A stretch of DNA of 64,000 nucleotides, from contig NZ_AZFE01000030.1 in NCBI RefSeq assembly GCF_001434315.1, positions 1-64,000 of the forward strand, given 5' to 3'. This DNA is from Paucilactobacillus oligofermentans DSM 15707 = LMG 22743 (lineage in GTDB: Bacteria > Bacillota > Bacilli > Lactobacillales > Lactobacillaceae). Below the pieces are notes generated by a model, which saw nothing but the letters and a program-made list of their open reading frames with translations, had not been told where the DNA came from and ran no database searches. Positions 60,120 to 64,000 of this stretch are shown piece by piece. How positions within the stretch are numbered: position 1 is the stretch's first letter; each line of letters begins with the position of its first letter. Both the position numbers and the translations under genes were made by a program.

Positions 60120-61331
60120 TTAAGCTTTTGACTGTATTCGACTTTTCAAGTATACCGTACTAATTAACCCAATCTCAACTAAACCAAGAATTAATTTAAT
60201 CCCCATCATTATCCAGTCAGGATTTTCCGTTAAACTACTAATCAATAAACATAATGTAACGATTGATAAGACCTTAGTAACAATTTTTTTAAACTGAATT
60301 TGTTTTTCAATATTAGTAACCGGATAAATGTAGACAAACACTGAATTATCAAATTGGCTGTATAAAGAAACCAGTTGGACGCTTACGAGGTAGATAAATA
60401 ATGCAAAGATAACTACGTTTAACCAACCTTGGGGAATGAAAAAGACAATTAGCATCCCCACAACCGTCAATCTAACGATTAAACCACTAATATCTGCACC
60501 CCGAATTAAGCCACGAGAAAACAAATATCCATACGTCGATTTTTGATCACCTAGTAATTTGATTAACCAATCAAGGTAACGACGACGATGAACAGTTCCT
60601 TGTACTAGCGGAACATCGGTAAATAAATTAAAGAATCGATAATTTTTTTGCATCCGATTAGCCTCATCGACTACTGCCGTGCGCCAATCCAATACTTGAA
60701 TACCTTGTGCCTTCACCACTAAACAAATTGAACAACCTAATCCGATGATACTTAAAACTAGAGCTAACACTGAACTTACATATAGTGACACTACATACAA
60801 TAAAACTGGAGCAAGCCATTTACTGATAACTACTGATGAACTTAGTTGCCATTTACGATCGTACAACGATAATAACTTCCAATTCATCCACATAGCCTTC
60901 GTTAATACCGCAGTCATTGCCACTAATATAATTGTCGTAGTTTTCATTCCACCACCAACGGCCATAAAAGGTGACAATACCCCAACTCCAGCTAGCGTTA
61001 TTAACACTGCCATTAACAAGCTATAATTTTTAGCATGTTGTAAATAGCGATTAATTTGCTTGGTTTGTGGCAATAAAAATACTGGATCTGGTTTTTCAAT
61101 CATTGTGGCCAATCTTCCCAGTTGGATAACTAGTAACAATATCACTAAAATTACGGGTTTTCCCCACCAAACCGGTGCTTTAATTTGATTCAATGCCTGC
61201 GAATAGCCATACGCTAGTGCTCCGAACATAAAGAACAACGCAATAATAAAATGATCATTGAAGACCAGTTTCCAATATTTCATTAACATTAGTAAATGCT
61301 TTTTTAAGCGAGTTTGAAATAGTTTATCCAT
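60120..61331 (-). CDS. ecsB: ABC transporter permease EcsB
   Basis: A 403-residue polytopic permease with about nine or ten membrane helices. The family opening RLKKHLLMLMKYWKLVFNDHFIIAL is visible in parts, with the loop RRRYLDWLIKLLGDQKSTYGYLFSRG. It forms the Ecs exporter with EcsA, which in Bacillus affects secretion and intramembrane protease activity. It overlaps ecsA by 8 bp. AAAGGATAC precedes the ATG. Confidence 0.94.
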   Translation of the reverse strand: MDKLFQTRLKKHLLMLMKYWKLVFNDHFIIALFFMFGALAYGYSQALNQIKAPVWWGKPVILVILLLVIQLGRLATMIEKPDPVFLLPQTKQINRYLQHAKNYSLLMAVLITLAGVGVLSPFMAVGGGMKTTTIILVAMTAVLTKAMWMNWKLLSLYDRKWQLSSSVVISKWLAPVLLYVVSLYVSSVLALVLSIIGLGCSICLVVKAQGIQVLDWRTAVVDEANRMQKNYRFFNLFTDVPLVQGTVHRRRYLDWLIKLLGDQKSTYGYLFSRGLIRGADISGLIVRLTVVGMLIVFFIPQGWLNVVIFALFIYLVSVQLVSLYSQFDNSVFVYIYPVTNIEKQIQFKKIVTKVLSIVTLCLLISSLTENPDWIMMGIKLILGLVEIGLISTVYLKSRIQSKA

Positions 61332-62061
61332 TGTCAGTATCCTTTGCTAATGATAAATAAATATCATCTAAGGTTTGATCCTTACCATCATTTAAAGCTC
61401 GTAATTCATCTAAAGTTCCATTTGCCTTAACTTGGCCATTAGCCAACAGCACAAACTTATCACAATATTTTTCTGCAGTATCAAGAACATGCGTTGACAT
61501 TAAGACCGCTGCTCCGTTATTTTTAACATTTTCAATTTCCATTAATAAATCATGAACTGCAATTGGATCTAGTCCATAAAAAGGCTCATCGATAATAAAT
61601 AATTTAGCTTCAGTCATAAAGGCACAAGTTATCATGACCTTTTGCTTCATTCCTTTTGAAAAGTTAGCTGGGAACCATTCTAATTTATTATCTAATCGGA
61701 AAATTTCTAATAAATGGTTGGCTTTTTCCCACGCCTTTTCTTTATCTAACCCATATGCCGTGATTGTTAGTTCAAGATGTTCTTTTAAAGTTAATTCATC
61801 ATATAAAATTGGGGTTTCTGGAATATAAGCAATCTGTGATTTATACTTCTCGCTATCATCAGTAATGCTCACACCATTGATAGCAATCCGCCCTTTAAAT
61901 GGCGACAATAAACCAATAATATGATTAATAGTGGTCGACTTACCTGCACCATTTAAGCCGATTAAGCCGACTAATTCACCATCATTTACACTGAAACTAA
62001 CGTCTTTTAAAACTGGAACCTGAGAGTATCCTCCCACAATGTTTTCTACTTTTAAGGTCAT
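61324..62061 (-). CDS. ecsA: ABC transporter ATP-binding protein EcsA
   Basis: A 245-residue ATPase: Walker A GLNGAGKSTTINHI near residue 37, signature FSKGMKQKVMI, Walker B LFIIDEPFYGLDP, and H-loop STHVLD. The ATG at 62061 follows AGAGGAA; the frame stays open for another 51 codons upstream into the hit promoter region, which is not coding. It is divergent from hit, the conserved Firmicutes arrangement hit/ecsAB. Confidence 0.95.
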   Translation of the reverse strand: MTLKVENIVGGYSQVPVLKDVSFSVNDGELVGLIGLNGAGKSTTINHIIGLLSPFKGRIAINGVSITDDSEKYKSQIAYIPETPILYDELTLKEHLELTITAYGLDKEKAWEKANHLLEIFRLDNKLEWFPANFSKGMKQKVMITCAFMTEAKLFIIDEPFYGLDPIAVHDLLMEIENVKNNGAAVLMSTHVLDTAEKYCDKFVLLANGQVKANGTLDELRALNDGKDQTLDDIYLSLAKDTDNG

Positions 62062-62197
62062 ACTAATTCCTCTATTTACCAAATTTCTAGATTTTCGTTC
62101 ATTATAGCATATCCATAAAATGATGAAAAAGGTGCAGTTTCTCCAAATATTTTGTATACTAGGCTCAAACAAATAAGTATTGAAAGAAGGACTCAAA

Positions 62198-62626
62198 ATG
62201 GATGAAAATTGCATTTTTTGTAAAATTATTGCTGGCGAAATTCCAAGTTATACCGTTTATGAAGATGACGTCGTGAAAGCATTCCTCGATATTTCTCAAG
62301 GTACACCAGGTCATACGCTTGTTATTCCAAAGAAACATGTTCCTGACATCTTTGCCTATGATGAAGAACTAGCTAGTGAGGTTTTTGCAAGAATTCCCAA
62401 AATTGCACGAGCAGTCAAAGCCTCTAATCCTGATATCAAAGCCATGAACGTCGTGAATAATAATGGTGAACTGGCTTACCAATCAGTATTCCACTCTCAC
62501 TTCCATTTAGTCCCTCGCTATAGTAATGAAGATGGCTTTAAAATGATCTTCCAAGACAACTCAAGTAAATACAACAACGATATCTATACAAAGATTCAAC
62601 AATCAATTATTAATGAAATGGAGTAA
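62198..62626 (+). CDS. hit: HIT-family nucleotide-binding protein
   Basis: A 142-residue histidine-triad protein: MDENCIFCKIIAGEIPS, GHTLVIPKKHV and the triad HSHFHLVPR near residue 100, with the N-terminal Cys pair CIFC. Members hydrolyse nucleoside phosphoramidates or dinucleotides. The ATG at 62198 follows AAGGA. It is divergent from ecsAB; its stop nearly overlaps the next gene. Confidence 0.95.
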   Translation: MDENCIFCKIIAGEIPSYTVYEDDVVKAFLDISQGTPGHTLVIPKKHVPDIFAYDEELASEVFARIPKIARAVKASNPDIKAMNVVNNNGELAYQSVFHSHFHLVPRYSNEDGFKMIFQDNSSKYNNDIYTKIQQSIINEME

Positions 62627-62631
62627 TGCTG

Positions 62632-62877
62632 ATGAAAAATCTATTTAAACCATTTACAAACTTTATTACTGCAATTAAAGAACTTGTAACTGCATCAAAA
62701 AATGTCTCAAAATCATTAACTAATCTCAATCAAGAATTAATAAATATGGAACCTGCCTTAAATGAAATTAATCATTCAGTTGAAGAATTTAATCATAAAA
62801 ATGAAGTTCCTTTAAAACGAATCAATGATGCTCAAGCAAGAATTACCAAAGAAACCGAAAAATTTGATAATTTTTAA
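62632..62877 (+). CDS. Hypothetical coiled-coil protein, 81 aa
   Basis: No named family. An amphipathic helix with several hydrophobic stretches (LFKPFTNFITAIKELV) leads into a coiled coil (LNQELINMEPALNEIN, KRINDAQARITKETEKF). The ATG at 62632 has GGAG 8 nt upstream; an ATG two codons earlier overlaps the hit stop. It follows hit as a two-gene unit in many lactobacilli, with prsA next. A peripheral membrane role is possible. Confidence 0.78.
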   Translation: MKNLFKPFTNFITAIKELVTASKNVSKSLTNLNQELINMEPALNEINHSVEEFNHKNEVPLKRINDAQARITKETEKFDNF

Positions 62878-62938
62878 TTGATTCTAATTTTTCTAAAATT
62901 ATGAATAACCTATGAATTTTCTTTAAACATTTGTGCCG

Positions 62939-62971
62939 ATACCACACAGAATTTAATGAGTGTGGTATATT
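62939..62971 (+). promoter_or_regulatory. prsA promoter with perfect inverted repeat
   Basis: ATACCACAC-N12-GTGTGGTAT (62939-62968) is a perfect 9-bp inverted repeat whose right arm contains the extended -10, TGGTATATT (TATATT at 62966-62971). A repressor bound to it would block transcription of prsA. Confidence 0.65.
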
Positions 62972-63026
62972 GTCTAGGTGAGATTTTTTAGTATCACAAT
63001 ATAAAAGAAATGGATGTGTTTTCGAA

Positions 63027-63980
63027 ATGAAAAAATGGCTTGCAATTTTAGCGGGACTTGTAATTATGATTCCGCTTGCTGCCTGTGGGAACAAAGCTGT
63101 TGCCACAACTAGCGGGGGAAAAGTTACCGAAAGTGCGTATTATAGTAGCATGAAGAGTACTTCTAGTGGGAAACAAGTACTTCAACAAATGATTTTAAAC
63201 AAAGTTCTTGAAAAAGAATATGGCGACAAAGTTAAAAAATCAGCTGTTACTAAAGAATATAACGTTTATAAAGCTCAATATGGTTCATCATTCAGTAGCG
63301 TTCTTTCACAAAGTGGAATGACTGCTTCAAGTTTGAAAGAACAAATCCGTTCTAACCTACTTCTTAAAGAAGCCGTTAAGGATTATAGCAAGATTACACA
63401 AGCTCAAATCGACAAGCAATGGAAGAAATATGAACCTTCAGTTACGACTGCTCATATCTTAGTTGCTAGCGAAGACGATGCTAACGCTGTAATTGACAAG
63501 TTAAATGCAGCTTCTGCTGATAAGAAGTGGTCAACATTTAAGAAACTTGCTAAGAGCAAATCAACTGATACAACAACTGCAAGTACTGGTGGTAAATTAT
63601 CAGCCTTTGATAATACTGACACCACTCTTCAAAGTAAGTATCGTAAAGCCGCCTTCCAGTTGAAGACTGGTGAATATACTACTTCAGCTGTTAAAACTAG
63701 TGATGGTTATGAAATCATCTATATGATCAAACATCCTGCTAAGGGAACTAAGAAGTCAAACCTTAACAACTTGAAAGACCAAATTGTTACAGCTAACATG
63801 AGTAACAGTACTAAGTTACACAACGTTGTTTCTAAGGTCTTAAAGAAGGGTAATGTTTCTATCAAAGATAGCGATTTGAAGAGCATCCTTGATGATTACC
63901 TAACATCATCTTCTTCATCATCTAGTACAACAAGTACTACTACAAGTACTAGTGCATCAAGCAGTTCTGATAGTGAATAA
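63027..63980 (+). CDS. prsA: Foldase lipoprotein PrsA (parvulin PPIase)
   Basis: A 317-residue extracytoplasmic foldase. The lipoprotein signal has lipobox LAAC (Cys near residue 20). A SurA-like N-terminal helical region (about 35-140) is followed by a parvulin PPIase domain (about 140-235; [28 protein letters not shown]) and a C-terminal helical region. A Ser/Thr-only tail of about 25 residues ends the protein, longer than usual, perhaps a wall-spanning linker. The ribosome site is GGATGTG. The window ends just after the stop. Confidence 0.96.
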   Translation: MKKWLAILAGLVIMIPLAACGNKAVATTSGGKVTESAYYSSMKSTSSGKQVLQQMILNKVLEKEYGDKVKKSAVTKEYNVYKAQYGSSFSSVLSQSGMTASSLKEQIRSNLLLKEAVKDYSKITQAQIDKQWKKYEPSVTTAHILVASEDDANAVIDKLNAASADKKWSTFKKLAKSKSTDTTTASTGGKLSAFDNTDTTLQSKYRKAAFQLKTGEYTTSAVKTSDGYEIIYMIKHPAKGTKKSNLNNLKDQIVTANMSNSTKLHNVVSKVLKKGNVSIKDSDLKSILDDYLTSSSSSSSTTSTTTSTSASSSSDSE

Positions 63981-64000
63981 TATGTAAATTAAAAAGAGTA

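Noticed and set aside
62062-62214. 51-codon N-terminal extension of EcsA
   Set aside because: It covers the hit promoter region, has no ribosome site and the EcsA family starts at MTLKVENI.

Overview
The window looks like a low-GC Gram-positive chromosome of the family Lactobacillaceae. The gene neighbourhoods support this: glnR-glnA-miaA; the run fthC-rhomboid-yqgQ-glcK-rhodanese beside rpmG and a class B PBP; the yqeG-yqeH-yhbY-nadD-yqeK-rsfS-yqeM-tmcAL-yceD-rpmF run; and ecsAB/hit/prsA. No species marker was recognised, so the species is left open.

Positions 1 to about 11,420 are the right-hand part of an integrated mobile element that continues beyond the left edge. It is prophage-like. 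A tyrosine integrase points at the 3' end of an intact tRNA-Arg(UCU) gene. A CI/Cro-type switch with inverted-repeat operators lies at 4.6-5.0 kb, with an ImmA/IrrE peptidase behind the repressor. On the other strand, early genes run leftward and include a DUF771-like protein, small ORFs, an HUH-type (ORF2/G2P) replication protein and a BRO/ORF6C antirepressor. Plus-strand cargo interrupts this leftward run: a DUF4145 protein and a DUF2513 gene broken by a one-base frameshift.

The most unusual part is the four-gene plus-strand cassette at 5.9-9.6 kb, between immA and int, where temperate phages usually carry lysogen-expressed cargo. It encodes a TM2 membrane anchor fused to a DEDDh exonuclease and a BRCT domain, two unrecognised proteins (one with two winged-helix-like segments and a Gly/Asn/Thr-rich linker), and a single-pass membrane protein with a PUA/EVE-like N-terminal domain. 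I propose it as a candidate membrane-associated nucleic-acid-sensing or phage-exclusion system; that function is inference.

From 11.4 kb the chromosome is dense and mostly on the minus strand. 11.4-15.1 kb: tRNA-Arg, a TetR regulator with a TAAGCGCTTA palindrome in its promoter, a short membrane peptide, dUTPase and two unrecognised genes. 15.2-18.3 kb: the glutamine synthetase/GlnR operon with a GlnR box, miaA and a DUF3042 gene. 18.4-26.5 kb: rhodanese, glucokinase, yqgQ, rhomboid protease, fthC, rpmG, a PBP2b-like transpeptidase and a YfhO-type membrane protein. 26.6-33.1 kb: yneR, greA, udk, mltG and pheST under a T-box. 33.1-39.6 kb: HxlR, an HD protein, a TrmH-type methyltransferase, yidC, an OmpR/HK two-component system and an alcohol dehydrogenase with a Rex-like site. 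39.7-48.1 kb: a GNAT, the yqeG-rpmF operon, and infC-rpmI-rplT with an L20-type leader and a rare AUA start on infC. 48.2-55.1 kb: dnaI, dnaB, nrdR, coaE, mutM and polA. 55.2-64.0 kb: a BI-1 family protein, murC, ytpR, thioredoxin, trmB, ecsAB, hit and prsA.

No rRNA genes, CRISPR arrays or insertion sequences were seen. Start codons were chosen from Shine-Dalgarno spacing and several are TTG, GTG or ATA.
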